Shown here one piece after another: positions 1-7,471 of a DNA stretch of 15,160 nucleotides. A program made the translations under genes and the position numbers. Numbering within the stretch: the first letter of the stretch is position 1; every line of letters starts with the position of its first letter. Source of the stretch: Micavibrio sp. UBA2020 (GTDB lineage: Bacteria; Pseudomonadota; Alphaproteobacteria; Micavibrionales; UBA2020). The stretch lies in NCBI GenBank assembly GCA_002334985.1, contig DDBY01000184.1, positions 1-15,160 on the forward strand. The letters are read 5' to 3'. Below the pieces are notes generated by a model. It searched no databases. It worked only from the letters and a program-made list of their open reading frames with translations, and had not been told where the DNA came from.

Positions 1-565
1 TCCGGCCATGTTCGGCCTTTTCTACCTTGAAAAGGGTGCGCCGGACTGGGCGGTTTTCGCAGCGTGGATGAATGTGTTCCTGTTTTTGCTGGCGGGGCTG
101 TCGGATTTTCTGGATGGCAAAATCGCCCGCGCGACGGGTCAGACCACCTTGCTTGGCAAATTCCTCGACTCCTCCACCGACAAAATGCTGATTGGCGCCA
201 CGCTGATGGCGCTGGTGGCCTTCGACCGCCTGGATGGCGTGTGGATTATTCCCGCCGTGGTTATTTTCCTGCGCGAAATCCTGATTGCGGGCGTGCGTGA
301 ATTTATGGCGCTTTACAACGTCATCGTGCCTATTTCAAAAATGGGCAAATGGAAGATGACCGTCCAGATGTTCTTTATCGGCTTTTTGCTGGCAGGGCCT
401 TATGGCCAGATGCTCATCCCCTACGCCTATGAAATCGGCAAGGCGGGTTTCCTGTTTGCGATGGTTATCACCGTCACCTCCGGCTATGACTACATGCGCC
501 AGGCATGGGTGACCATTCAGGAAATCGACGGCAAGGAAAAGCAATCCACCGCAACGAATATGTAA
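1..565 (+). CDS. pgsA: CDP-diacylglycerol--glycerol-3-phosphate 3-phosphatidyltransferase, 5'-truncated by the window
   Basis: Integral inner-membrane enzyme that joins CDP-diacylglycerol and glycerol-3-phosphate to give phosphatidylglycerophosphate, the first committed step to phosphatidylglycerol and cardiolipin. The reading frame is open from base 2, and the first visible residues (Pro-Ala-Met-Phe-Gly-Leu) fit the end of the family's first membrane helix, so the true start lies before the window and the ATG at 8 is internal. The CDP-alcohol phosphotransferase motif DG-x2-AR-x8-G-x3-D-x3-D is complete at about 116-183 (DGKIAR, then GKFLD and SSTD). Hydrophobic helices follow, and the protein ends in a charged tail. 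Roughly 187 residues are visible and perhaps a dozen or so are missing. The gene converges on the EamA transporter with only 15 bases between the stops. PgsA is preferred over other CDP-alcohol transferases from overall resemblance; the motif alone does not decide it. Confidence 0.9.
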   Translation, partial: PAMFGLFYLEKGAPDWAVFAAWMNVFLFLLAGLSDFLDGKIARATGQTTLLGKFLDSSTDKMLIGATLMALVAFDRLDGVWIIPAVVIFLREILIAGVREFMALYNVIVPISKMGKWKMTVQMFFIGFLLAGPYGQMLIPYAYEIGKAGFLFAMVITVTSGYDYMRQAWVTIQEIDGKEKQSTATNM

Positions 566-582
566 GCGGCAAAACGTCCGCT
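565..582. terminator. Weak hairpin between converging pgsA and EamA-transporter stops
   Basis: AGCGG (565-569) pairs with CCGCT (578-582) around an eight-base loop, exactly in the 15-base gap between two converging genes. There is no T-run on either side, so it is at best a weak bidirectional terminator. The position is suggestive; the stem is short. Confidence 0.25.
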
Positions 583-1486
583 ACAGCGATTTCCGCCGCG
601 CTTCACGCCAGATAAGAAACAGCCCCGCGCCGATAATCACCGCCGCACCCATGATGGTGCGCTGGTCGGGCACTTCGCCGAACAGGTAATAGCCCAAGAG
701 CGCACCCCAGAAGATTTGCGTGTAATGGTAAGGCGCCACCGTCGCCGCCGACGGCGCGGTCTGGAAACCGAAGGCGATGCACATGACGCCGATAGCGCCC
801 AGCACCCCCATCATAAAAAAGACGCCAAGGTCATAAAGCGACGGCGTGATGTAATGAAACGGCAGGAACGGCAGGCAGGCCAGAATGCTGAACACCGAAC
901 CGCTGCAAATAATCATGGTACGGCTTTCCCCCGGGCCCAGATGCCGCATCACAATCATCGAACAGGAATAGAAAAACGCGCCGCACAGCACCAGTATCGC
1001 CCACATGTCAAACATGCCGCCGCCCGGCCGGAAAATGTAAACGATAACCGCGAAGCAAAGCAGGATAACCGCGATTTTTTCCCGCTCAAGTTTCTCGCGC
1101 AGGAAAAACGCCGACAAAATAGCCACCCAGAAGGGCGATGTGAAAACCAGCGTATAAAAAGTCGTCAGCTGAATATGCGGCAACGACAGCGTATTGATAA
1201 CACCCACCACCACCGACATTGCCGCGCGCAGAAAAACCCATTTTGGCTGGCGGATAACAAAAGCCGCGCGCCCCTGCGTTACCGCACCATAGGTGCACAT
1301 AAAGGCGATAATCACCATGCAGTTAAAGACGATGATTTGCGAGAAATGGAATTTTCCCGCAAGCACCTTGACTGCGGCATCACCGATGTTGAAATAACCA
1401 TAGGCCACGCAAGTCGCCAGAATGGCGATAAGGGTTTGTTTACGACGGTCGGGTGTTCCTGCGGCGGAGAGATCCGGGGCTGACAT
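581..1486 (-). CDS. EamA/DMT-family inner-membrane transporter, third gene of the deoA operon
   Basis: A 301-residue drug/metabolite-superfamily permease made of two EamA repeats of about five helices each, near residues 18-152 and 161-294. The second repeat ends in the typical APYHYTQIFWGALLGYYLFGE segment (251-271), followed by one more helix and a basic tail (WREARRKS). The length is normal for the superfamily. Its start overlaps the last 47 bases of cdd, and I see no strong ribosome binding site (only A-rich sequence with AAAGAA), so translation is probably coupled to cdd. Substrates of EamA proteins cannot be read from sequence. The operon with thymidine phosphorylase and cytidine deaminase suggests a nucleoside, base or deoxyribose-derived compound, but this is inference from neighbours. 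Confidence 0.88.
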   Translation of the reverse strand: MSAPDLSAAGTPDRRKQTLIAILATCVAYGYFNIGDAAVKVLAGKFHFSQIIVFNCMVIIAFMCTYGAVTQGRAAFVIRQPKWVFLRAAMSVVVGVINTLSLPHIQLTTFYTLVFTSPFWVAILSAFFLREKLEREKIAVILLCFAVIVYIFRPGGGMFDMWAILVLCGAFFYSCSMIVMRHLGPGESRTMIICSGSVFSILACLPFLPFHYITPSLYDLGVFFMMGVLGAIGVMCIAFGFQTAPSAATVAPYHYTQIFWGALLGYYLFGEVPDQRTIMGAAVIIGAGLFLIWREARRKSL

Positions 1487-2045
1487 CTTTTTTGTTCTTT
1501 TTGTTTTGTTTTTCGGGGGTATTTTTCACACGCTCTTTTTTCTGCTTGCCGCCGGTCGCTGCCGCGCCGGCTTTGGGCTGCGTTTTGGGCAGCGCACCGA
1601 CCTCTTGCAGGTTTTCAGGGCCGAAACTCAGCGGCAGCAAATCCGCCATGGTATGCACAGCGCCAAGGTTGCCGTCTTTCCACAGTGAATAGATACGCAC
1701 ATCCGGCGCGCAAAATTCGCGCAGGCGCTGGCGGCAATCGCCGCAGGGCGTGCAAAGATATTCCATCGACGGCCCTGCCACGACTACGGCGCGGATATGC
1801 CGCTCCCCCGCCGTTATCATCGCGGATATGGCGGAGGCTTCGGCGCAAACGCCTTTGTAATGGGCGATTTCGACATTCGCCCCTGCGTAAACCTTGCCGC
1901 TTTGCGATACAATGGCGACGCCCACAGGGTGGCTTGAATAGGGGCAATAGGCACGTCCGCGTGCTGCCATCGCCTGTTTCGCCAGTTTTTTTATTTGCCC
2001 GTCCATTGCCGTTTTCTTCGCTGCCTTTTTACCGCTGGCCATCAT
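1440..2045 (-). CDS. cdd: Cytidine deaminase with lysine-rich C-terminal tail
   Basis: Zinc enzyme that deaminates cytidine and deoxycytidine to uridine and deoxyuridine in pyrimidine salvage. The core spans about residues 15-140 of 201. Visible are the ribose-contacting N57-V-E59, the zinc and catalytic motif C68-A-E70 (E70 the proton shuttle) and the zinc pair in PC101GDC104. In the usual YSxFxVGA segment the Phe is His here (YSSHPVGVA, 36-44), which may alter base stacking. The family is normally about 130-140 residues. This one adds a short basic N-terminus and a 50-60 residue tail rich in Lys and Arg (about 16 of the last 50). AAAGAG at 2053-2058 supports the ATG at 2045; a second ATG follows directly. 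The start overlaps the deoA stop as ATGA, and the 3' end runs 47 bases into the transporter gene. Confidence 0.92.
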   Translation of the reverse strand: MMASGKKAAKKTAMDGQIKKLAKQAMAARGRAYCPYSSHPVGVAIVSQSGKVYAGANVEIAHYKGVCAEASAISAMITAGERHIRAVVVAGPSMEYLCTPCGDCRQRLREFCAPDVRIYSLWKDGNLGAVHTMADLLPLSFGPENLQEVGALPKTQPKAGAAATGGKQKKERVKNTPEKQNKKNKKDVSPGSLRRRNTRPS

Positions 2046-3364
2046 GCGGCCACTCTTTGGCGGATAATATCGCCCGCCGCCGCCGCATCCGGCGATACCG
2101 TCATGACCCCGCGCAGTTTTTGCGACATGCGCTCAAATGTCGCCTCGTCGCGCGCATGCAGCGTCGCCAGCGGCCTTGCGCCCTTGCCCACCTCTTCGCC
2201 CAATGCGGCGATGTTCGTCAGCCCGACACTGTGGTCAACCGTGTCCGTCGGCTTGCTGCGTCCGCCGCCCATCTCGACAATCCCGATACCGACGCCGCGC
2301 GTGTCGATAGACGCCACACGGCCTGCCGTATCCGGAAAGACATCGCGCACAATCGCCGCGGGTTTCAGGAATTTTTCCGGCGCATCGATGAAGCCCGCAG
2401 GGCCGCCCAGCGTTTGCACCATGCGCTCAAACTGCGCGGCGGCTTTTCCGTTCCCGATAACTTCGGCAATTTTTGCGCGCGCCTCGTCCGTATCCCTGGC
2501 CAGCTTGCCCAGAACCAAAAGCTCGGCCGTCAGCGCCGCTGTCACTTCGTACAAACGCGCATCGACATTGACGTTTTTGAGGAAATCGACGGCCTCTTTG
2601 ACTTCGACCGCGTTGCCCGCCGTACGGCCAAGCACCTGGTTCATATCGGTCAAAAGACCGACGGTCGGCATGCCTGCGCCATTGGCAACGGAAACGATGC
2701 TATCGGCCAGCGCCTTGGCATCGCCGTAATCCTGCATAAAGGCGCCGCTGCCGAATTTCACATCCATCACAAGGCCATCCAGCCCAGCGGCCAGTTTTTT
2801 AGACAAAATCGACGCCGTGATAAGGTCGAGCGACTCAACCGTGCCCGTCACATCGCGGATGGCATAGATAATACGGTCCGCCGGTGCCAAATCGGGCGTT
2901 GCGCCGATGATGGCGCAGCCTGCCTCCCGTACTGTCTTTTTAAAAAGCGCGATATCCGGCTGCGACACATAACCCGGAATGGCATCCATTTTATCGAGCG
3001 TCCCGCCGGTGTGCCCAAGCCCCCGCCCCGACAGCATCGGCACAAAAGCGCCACAAGCGGCCAGAATGGGCGCCAGCATCAGGCTGACCTTGTCCCCGAC
3101 GCCGCCCGTCGAATGTTTGTCCAGAATGGGGCCCGGCAGGTTTTCCGCGCTCCACGACATCACCGTGCCCGAACGCGCCATGGCCGACGTCAGCGCGACG
3201 CGCTCCGGCATGTCCATTTTTTTCAAAAGAACGGCCATGCAAAACGCTGCAACCTGCCCTTCGCTGACGCTGCCCTTTGTCACGCCGTCGATAAAGGCGC
3301 GGATTTCATCCTCCGCCAGCGTTTGGCCGTCACGTTTTTTGCGAATAATTTCCTGCGGCAGCAT
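2042..3364 (-). CDS. deoA: Thymidine phosphorylase
   Basis: Reversibly splits thymidine with phosphate into thymine and 2-deoxyribose-1-phosphate. From the ATG at 3364 the protein has 440 residues, the length I recall for E. coli DeoA, and begins in the family manner (MLPQEIIRKKRDG). Visible landmarks are the phosphate-binding K83-H-S-TGGVGD, the family signature SGRGLGHTGGTLDKMD (112-127), R170 and S185/K189 of the thymine site, and the glycine-rich DVKFGSGAF (201-209). GGGGGA eight bases upstream serves this start. The frame is open to an ATG at 3403, but the extra 13 codons are not family-like and read through a perfect palindrome, so I take them as leader. An ATG at 3373 is also possible. 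First gene of the deoA-cdd-EamA operon. Confidence 0.95.
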   Translation of the reverse strand: MLPQEIIRKKRDGQTLAEDEIRAFIDGVTKGSVSEGQVAAFCMAVLLKKMDMPERVALTSAMARSGTVMSWSAENLPGPILDKHSTGGVGDKVSLMLAPILAACGAFVPMLSGRGLGHTGGTLDKMDAIPGYVSQPDIALFKKTVREAGCAIIGATPDLAPADRIIYAIRDVTGTVESLDLITASILSKKLAAGLDGLVMDVKFGSGAFMQDYGDAKALADSIVSVANGAGMPTVGLLTDMNQVLGRTAGNAVEVKEAVDFLKNVNVDARLYEVTAALTAELLVLGKLARDTDEARAKIAEVIGNGKAAAQFERMVQTLGGPAGFIDAPEKFLKPAAIVRDVFPDTAGRVASIDTRGVGIGIVEMGGGRSKPTDTVDHSVGLTNIAALGEEVGKGARPLATLHARDEATFERMSQKLRGVMTVSPDAAAAGDIIRQRVAA

Positions 3365-3384
3365 GGGCGGCATCCCCCGACATT

Positions 3385-3398
3385 TTTCGCGCGCGAAA
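3385..3398. promoter_or_regulatory. 14-bp perfect palindrome in the deoA leader, possible operator
   Basis: TTTCGCGCGCGAAA reads the same on both strands and sits 21 bases upstream of the preferred deoA start, in the deoA-nhaA divergent region. Perfect palindromes of this size in a leader often bind a dimeric repressor, and deo operons are commonly repressor-controlled. No regulator can be named from this. Confidence 0.4.
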
Positions 3399-3421
3399 TG
3401 CACGGTTTTGGTTGCATTTTT

Positions 3422-3437
3422 TTGGTTAATAGACCAA
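3422..3437. repeat. Inverted repeat TTGGT-N6-ACCAA between deoA and nhaA
   Basis: Perfect five-base arms (3422-3426 and 3433-3437) surround TAATAG, 12 bases before the nhaA start and about 58 upstream of deoA. The dyad is of a size bound by many small dimeric regulators and could serve either divergent gene. Clear -35/-10 boxes are not visible around it. Confidence 0.35.
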
Positions 3438-3448
3438 TATCATTATCC

Positions 3449-4660
3449 ATGATTTCAAAGGCGTTTAACAACATCGAAAATAAGACGCAGTGGATACGCA
3501 GTTTTTTCAAACTCGAATCCGCGGGCGGCATCATTCTGTTCATCGCCGCCGCCCTTGCGATGATTATGGCTAATAGCCCCCTCGCCAGCTTTTATGACCA
3601 CCTGCTGCACAGCAAACTCGGCATCGTCTTTGGCGAATTCGAATTTTCGAAAACCCTGCTGCACTGGATTAACGACGGCCTGATGGCCATTTTCTTTTTT
3701 CTGGTCGGCCTTGAAATCAAGCGCGAGCTGCTGGGCGGTCAATTGTCGTCCAAGGAAAGCGCGATGCTGCCCGCCCTTGCGGCTGTCGGCGGTATGGCTG
3801 CACCCGCGCTTGTTTATTATATTGTCAACCACAATCATCCGGAGCTGCTGCACGGCTGGGCTATCCCAGCGGCGACGGATATTGCTTTTGCCCTCGGCGT
3901 TCTCTCCCTGCTTGGCAAACGCGTGCCCGTTACGCTCAAAGTTCTGCTGACGGCGATTGCTGTTATCGATGACCTCGGCGCCGTTATCATCATTGCCTTT
4001 TTCTACACAGACGGGCTTTCGATGCAAGCGCTCGGCGCTGCAAGCTTTTTTGTCGCGATGCTTGCCGTTATGAACCGCGCAGGCGTGCGCCGTACCGCCG
4101 CCTACGTCATTATCGGCGTTCTGTTGTGGGTGGCCGTTTTGAAATCGGGCGTGCATGCAACACTGGCCGGCGTTGTCACCGCGCTTTTTATCCCCTACGG
4201 CACGCAGGGCGGCAGCGGTAAAAAAGAAAGCCGCAATATCATTGCCGACCTTGAACACGCGCTGCACCCGTGGGTTGCCTTCATGATTATGCCGGTTTTC
4301 GCTTTTGCAAACGCGGGCGTATCGCTGTCAGGCGTTGCCTTTGCCGACCTGTTCAAGCCGCTGCCGCTTGGCATCATGCTCGGCCTTATCGTCGGCAAGC
4401 AGACGGGTATCTTTTTCACCATCCTCGGCGCCGTCAAAAGCGGCCTTTGCCCCATGCCGAAAAACACCAACTGGTACCAGATTTATGCCCTGAGCGCGCT
4501 TTGCGGCATCGGCTTTACCATGAGCCTTTTCATCGGCACGCTGGCCTTCAGCGGGCATGAATTCGCGGCGCCGGTGCGTCTGGGCGTTCTGGGCGGCTCT
4601 CTCGTTTCGGCGACTTTCGGCTATCTGCTTATCCGCCTGACCTGCAAGAACAAGACCTAA
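3449..4660 (+). CDS. nhaA: Na+/H+ antiporter NhaA
   Basis: Inner-membrane antiporter that exports Na+ (or Li+) in exchange for H+, giving pH and salt homeostasis. The 403 residues cover the whole family, about twelve helices, starting with the SFFKLESAGGIILFIAA segment (18-34). The transport-site aspartates D174-D175 (VIDDLGAV) correspond to Asp163/Asp164 of E. coli NhaA. Also present are D144 (ATDIAFALG), H236 in KSGVHATLAG (equivalent of His225) and K316 in LIVGKQTG (near the Lys300 position). The start at 3449 is chosen because homology begins just after it. The frame stays open far upstream, but only antisense to deoA and cdd. No Shine-Dalgarno sequence precedes it, so the start is less certain than the gene. 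The isocitrate dehydrogenase follows after 20 bases, and the two may be cotranscribed. Confidence 0.96.
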   Translation: MISKAFNNIENKTQWIRSFFKLESAGGIILFIAAALAMIMANSPLASFYDHLLHSKLGIVFGEFEFSKTLLHWINDGLMAIFFFLVGLEIKRELLGGQLSSKESAMLPALAAVGGMAAPALVYYIVNHNHPELLHGWAIPAATDIAFALGVLSLLGKRVPVTLKVLLTAIAVIDDLGAVIIIAFFYTDGLSMQALGAASFFVAMLAVMNRAGVRRTAAYVIIGVLLWVAVLKSGVHATLAGVVTALFIPYGTQGGSGKKESRNIIADLEHALHPWVAFMIMPVFAFANAGVSLSGVAFADLFKPLPLGIMLGLIVGKQTGIFFTILGAVKSGLCPMPKNTNWYQIYALSALCGIGFTMSLFIGTLAFSGHEFAAPVRLGVLGGSLVSATFGYLLIRLTCKNKT

Positions 4661-4680
4661 ACATCCGCAAGAGGGATATC

Positions 4681-6135
4681 ATGACGCAAAACGCACCTGT
4701 TACCGTTGCTTACGGCGATGGCATCGGCCCCGAAATCATGACCGCCACGCTGAACATTCTTGAAAAAGCGGGCGCGAAACTTGCGATTGAGACCATCGAA
4801 ATCGGTGAAAAGGTCTATAAGCGCGGCATCGCCTCGGGCATCGAAGACAGCGCGTGGGAATCCCTTTCGCGCACAAAGTGCTTTCTCAAGGCGCCTATCA
4901 CCACGCCGCAGGGCGGCGGGTTCAAAAGCCTGAACGTCACCGTGCGCAAATCCATGGCGCTATTCGCCAACATCCGCCCCTGCGTATCCTATCACCCGTT
5001 TGTGCGCACGACGCAGCCCACCATGGACATGGTGATTGTGCGGGAAAACGAAGAAGACCTCTACGCCGGCATCGAACACCGCCAGACCGACAACGTCATG
5101 CAATGCCTGAAGCTGATTTCAGAGACAGGGTCGGAGCGCATCATTCGCTACGCGTTTGAATATGCGCGCGCGCATGGCCGCAAAAAAGTCACCTGCATTT
5201 CCAAAGACAACATCATGAAAATGACGGACGGATTGTTCCACCGCGTTTTCGACCGCGTAGGCGCGGAGTATCCCGAACTTGAAAAGAACCACATGATTGT
5301 CGATATCGGCGCCGCCAAAATTGCCGCCGCGCCGCATATTTTCGACGTCGTCGTGACCGAAAACCTGTATGGCGACATTATTTCCGACATCGCGGCAGAA
5401 GTTTCAGGCTCGGTCGGGCTTTGCGGTTCGTCCAATATCGGCCAGCACGGCGCAATGTTCGAAGCTATCCACGGCTCCGCCCCCGATATCGCGGGACAGG
5501 GCATTGCCAACCCCTCCGGCCTGTTGCATGCGGCTGTTTTGATGTTGCATCACCTCGGCCAGGGCGACGTCGCCGATAAAATCCACAACGCCTGGCTCAA
5601 AACGATTGAAGACGGCGTGCATACGGGCGATGTTTTCAGCCCGCAGTTCAGCAAAAAACGGGCGAACACTCAGGAATTTGCCGATGCCGTTATCGAACGC
5701 CTTGGCGAGATGCCTTTGCACTTCAAACCCGCCACCGCGGCAGAATCAAAACAGCCCGCCATTCGCATGCCCACCATCAGCCTGCCCAAGCCTGCGGATA
5801 AAACACTGCACGGCGTAGATGTTTTCATGCACTGGCGCGATGCGCGCCCGGTGGATGCGCTGGCGACGGAAATGAAAGCGCTCAGCAATAGCCTGAAGCT
5901 TGCCAGCATCGACAGCCGCGGGCTTCTGGTCTGGCCGGACAGCGCCGCCAAGGCGGAAAACGGCGACCATTGGCGCTGCCGTTTTGTCGCCGCCAATGAC
6001 GGCGACAAAATCACCCATGCGCAAATCGCGCAGCTGCTGCAAGCACTGGCAGAAGCTGGCCTTGATTTTATCAAGACGGAAAACCTGTATTATTTCGACG
6101 GGCAGCGCGGCTTTACCGTAGCTCAGGGACAGTAA
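4681..6135 (+). CDS. icd: Isocitrate dehydrogenase, long alphaproteobacterial/Thermus type
   Basis: Oxidatively decarboxylates isocitrate to 2-oxoglutarate in the TCA cycle. The catalytic domain is about residues 5-345. Isocitrate-site residues are S83, N85, R89, R99 and R121, with Y128 (YAGIE) and K175 (KDNIMK) as catalytic pair; metal aspartates are D208, D232 and D236 (GDIISD). The extra C-terminal domain (about 350-484) is the mark of the Rickettsia/Thermus subfamily, covered by TIGR02924, and is absent from E. coli Icd. The cofactor loop reads HGSAP-D269-I270. NADP enzymes usually have Lys-Tyr here, while Asp-Ile is typical of NAD-using relatives including isopropylmalate dehydrogenase, so NAD is the better guess. 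The long C-terminal domain and the TCA-type substrate residues argue against leuB. AAGAGGG lies five to six bases before the ATG. The 3' end overlaps folD by 23 bases. Confidence 0.93.
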   Translation: MTQNAPVTVAYGDGIGPEIMTATLNILEKAGAKLAIETIEIGEKVYKRGIASGIEDSAWESLSRTKCFLKAPITTPQGGGFKSLNVTVRKSMALFANIRPCVSYHPFVRTTQPTMDMVIVRENEEDLYAGIEHRQTDNVMQCLKLISETGSERIIRYAFEYARAHGRKKVTCISKDNIMKMTDGLFHRVFDRVGAEYPELEKNHMIVDIGAAKIAAAPHIFDVVVTENLYGDIISDIAAEVSGSVGLCGSSNIGQHGAMFEAIHGSAPDIAGQGIANPSGLLHAAVLMLHHLGQGDVADKIHNAWLKTIEDGVHTGDVFSPQFSKKRANTQEFADAVIERLGEMPLHFKPATAAESKQPAIRMPTISLPKPADKTLHGVDVFMHWRDARPVDALATEMKALSNSLKLASIDSRGLLVWPDSAAKAENGDHWRCRFVAANDGDKITHAQIAQLLQALAEAGLDFIKTENLYYFDGQRGFTVAQGQ

Positions 6136-7027
6136 GCTCGTTCTGGCGGCAGCAGGCGGCCACCGTATTGCCCAGAAGGCATGCGATGGTCATGGGGCCG
6201 ACGCCGCCCGGTACAGGCGTGATATAGCCGGCGACTTCGCGCACCGATGCAAAATCGACATCGCCGACAAGGCGGCTGCCTTCGGCGTTTTGTTCACGGT
6301 TGATGCCGACGTCAAGCACGATGGCGCCCGGCTTCACCCAATCTGCCTTGACCAGTTGCGGCTTGCCCACCGCAACTACCAGAATATCCGCCTGACGCGT
6401 CACATGCGGCAACTGCGGCGTTCTGGAATGCGCGATGGTCACCGTGCAGTTTTCGCGCAAAAGCAGCTGCGCCATCGGCTTGCCGACAAGGTTGGAGCGG
6501 CCGACAACCACGGCGTGAAGCCCCGACATATTCGGCACAATGCTCCGCAGCAGTGTCAGGCAACCAAGCGGCGTGCAGGGCACAAGCCCCGGCAGGCCGG
6601 ATGCCAGACGTCCCACGTTTTCAATATGCAGCCCGTCTACATCCTTGGCAGGGTCAATGGCGCGCAGCACGGTTGCGGTGTCGATTTGCTTCGGCAGCGG
6701 CATCTGAACAAGAATGCCGTGCACTTTTTTATCTTTGTTCAGCTTGCGCAAAAGCTCCAGCAGCGCGTCCTGCGAAGTGTTTTTCGGCAGACGGTGGACG
6801 TAGCTCCGCATACCTGCGGCAACGGCCTGTTTTTCCTTGCTGGCGACATAGACTTGGCTGGCGGGGTCGTCACCGACCAGTACCACGGCCAGCCCCGGCA
6901 TGATTTTGTGGTCGGCGACCAGAACCTCGACATGATGGGCGATGGATTGGCGCAGGCGGCGGGCGGTCTGTTTTCCGTCAATGAGAATGCCGCGCTCCGC
7001 TGTGGTTTTATGCTCCGTCATCGCCAT
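6113..7027 (-). CDS. folD: Bifunctional methylenetetrahydrofolate dehydrogenase/methenyltetrahydrofolate cyclohydrolase
   Basis: Cytosolic one-carbon enzyme interconverting 5,10-methylene-, 5,10-methenyl- and 10-formyl-tetrahydrofolate, usually with NADP. Numbered from the ATG at 7027 (304 residues), Y60 and K64 of YVASK are the catalytic pair. GILVQMPLP (about 104-112) and KDVDG (128-132) line the folate site, GRSNLVGKP (176-184) is the Rossmann dinucleotide segment, and PGGVGPMT (273-280) is the C-terminal signature. AGGAG at 7036-7040 is eight bases from this ATG, so I prefer it to the GTG at 7036, which overlaps the AGGAG itself, and to the ATG at 7021. folD follows yggT by 36 bases on the same strand and converges on the isocitrate dehydrogenase with a 23-base 3' overlap and no visible terminator. 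Confidence 0.96.
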   Translation of the reverse strand: MAMTEHKTTAERGILIDGKQTARRLRQSIAHHVEVLVADHKIMPGLAVVLVGDDPASQVYVASKEKQAVAAGMRSYVHRLPKNTSQDALLELLRKLNKDKKVHGILVQMPLPKQIDTATVLRAIDPAKDVDGLHIENVGRLASGLPGLVPCTPLGCLTLLRSIVPNMSGLHAVVVGRSNLVGKPMAQLLLRENCTVTIAHSRTPQLPHVTRQADILVVAVGKPQLVKADWVKPGAIVLDVGINREQNAEGSRLVGDVDFASVREVAGYITPVPGGVGPMTIACLLGNTVAACCRQNELTVPELR

Positions 7028-7063
7028 TGTCCCCACTCCTGTTTGCGGCCTTATTTGCGAATT

Positions 7064-7354
7064 TTATTGCGGTACATACTGGGCCAACCGCGTCAGCCCT
7101 TCCATCATCAGCCAGATGGCGAAAATAATCACCATCGGCGTGAAATCAAAACCGCCCATCGGCGGCACCACCTTGCGCACGACGCGCACCACGGGCACAG
7201 TCGCATAGTTCAGCAGCATGCAAAACTTATAAACGTATTTGTTGCGCGTATTGGCGATATTCAGCGCGACCAGCCAGCTCATCAACACCGTGGCCGTGAC
7301 AATCCAGAAATAGACCATCAGCGCATACATCAGAATTTGTATTAGAACGAGCAT
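7064..7354 (-). CDS. YggT-family inner-membrane protein
   Basis: A 96-residue membrane protein of the YggT family, whose role is poorly defined (links to division, osmotic shock and K+ uptake have been suggested). There are two hydrophobic blocks, about residues 1-32 and 70-90. Between them lies the family's basic/proline segment with VPVVRVVRKVVPPMGGFDFTP (53-73), in which the GG-x-D-x-x-P pattern is characteristic. AAAGGA (7363-7368) is eight bases before the ATG at 7354. The frame is open to 7429, but the extra residues are basic and not family-like. It heads a two-gene unit with folD, and its leader reaches into the regulatory region shared with the divergent exported-protein gene. Confidence 0.88.
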   Translation of the reverse strand: MLVLIQILMYALMVYFWIVTATVLMSWLVALNIANTRNKYVYKFCMLLNYATVPVVRVVRKVVPPMGGFDFTPMVIIFAIWLMMEGLTRLAQYVPQ

Positions 7355-7380
7355 GAAGAACATCCTTTGCCACAGGCTAT

Positions 7381-7417
7381 ACCCTGCGCCGCCGCGCCGC
7401 AAGAAAAGATGCAGGGT
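7381..7417. repeat. 7-bp inverted repeat (hairpin) in the yggT leader region
   Basis: ACCCTGC (7381-7387) and GCAGGGT (7411-7417) are perfect inverted arms around a GC-rich 23-base loop containing GCCGCCGCGCCGC. On the minus strand it would form in the yggT-folD leader, 27 bases before the start. It could be a leader hairpin or a protein site; function unknown. Confidence 0.3.
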
Positions 7418-7418
7418 T

Positions 7419-7446
7419 TTGACAGCCAAGCCCTTATTTTTATGGC
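7419..7446 (+). promoter_or_regulatory. Possible sigma-70-type promoter, TTGACA-N16-TATGGC
   Basis: TTGACA at 7419-7424 is a perfect -35 box. Sixteen bases on, TATGGC (7441-7446) matches only half of the -10 consensus. An inverted repeat CAGCCA (7423-7428) / TGGCTG (7443-7448) brackets the spacer and could be an operator. It would give the exported-protein gene a leader of about 130 bases. The weak -10 keeps confidence low. Confidence 0.3.
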
Positions 7447-7471
7447 TGATTTTTCCAGCATTTCCGCGGAT

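Noticed and set aside
1486..1545. AAAAAAG runs in the cdd tail as a programmed -1 frameshift site
   Set aside because: The heptamer is read as AAA-AAA-G, not in the X-XXY-YYZ phase needed, and no stimulatory stem-loop or sensible product follows.
1685..3448. The nhaA frame stays open about 1.76 kb upstream, giving a 991-codon ORF antisense to deoA and cdd
   Set aside because: The translation is Arg/His/Gln-rich low-quality sequence with no family look. It mirrors the codon bias of two clear genes on the other strand; NhaA homology starts only after 3449.
3443..3451. DnaA-box-like TTATCCATG at the nhaA start
   Set aside because: Matches only seven of nine positions, is single, and includes the start codon; no other origin features.
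6290..7345. A 351-codon plus-strand ORF opposite folD and yggT
   Set aside because: His/Arg/Gln-rich shadow translation over two well-supported genes; no motif or start signal.
7355..7429. Longer N-terminus for YggT (start at 7429)
   Set aside because: The extra residues are basic and not membrane-like; AAAGGA at 7363-7368 has correct spacing to the ATG at 7354, and the resulting 96 residues fit the family.
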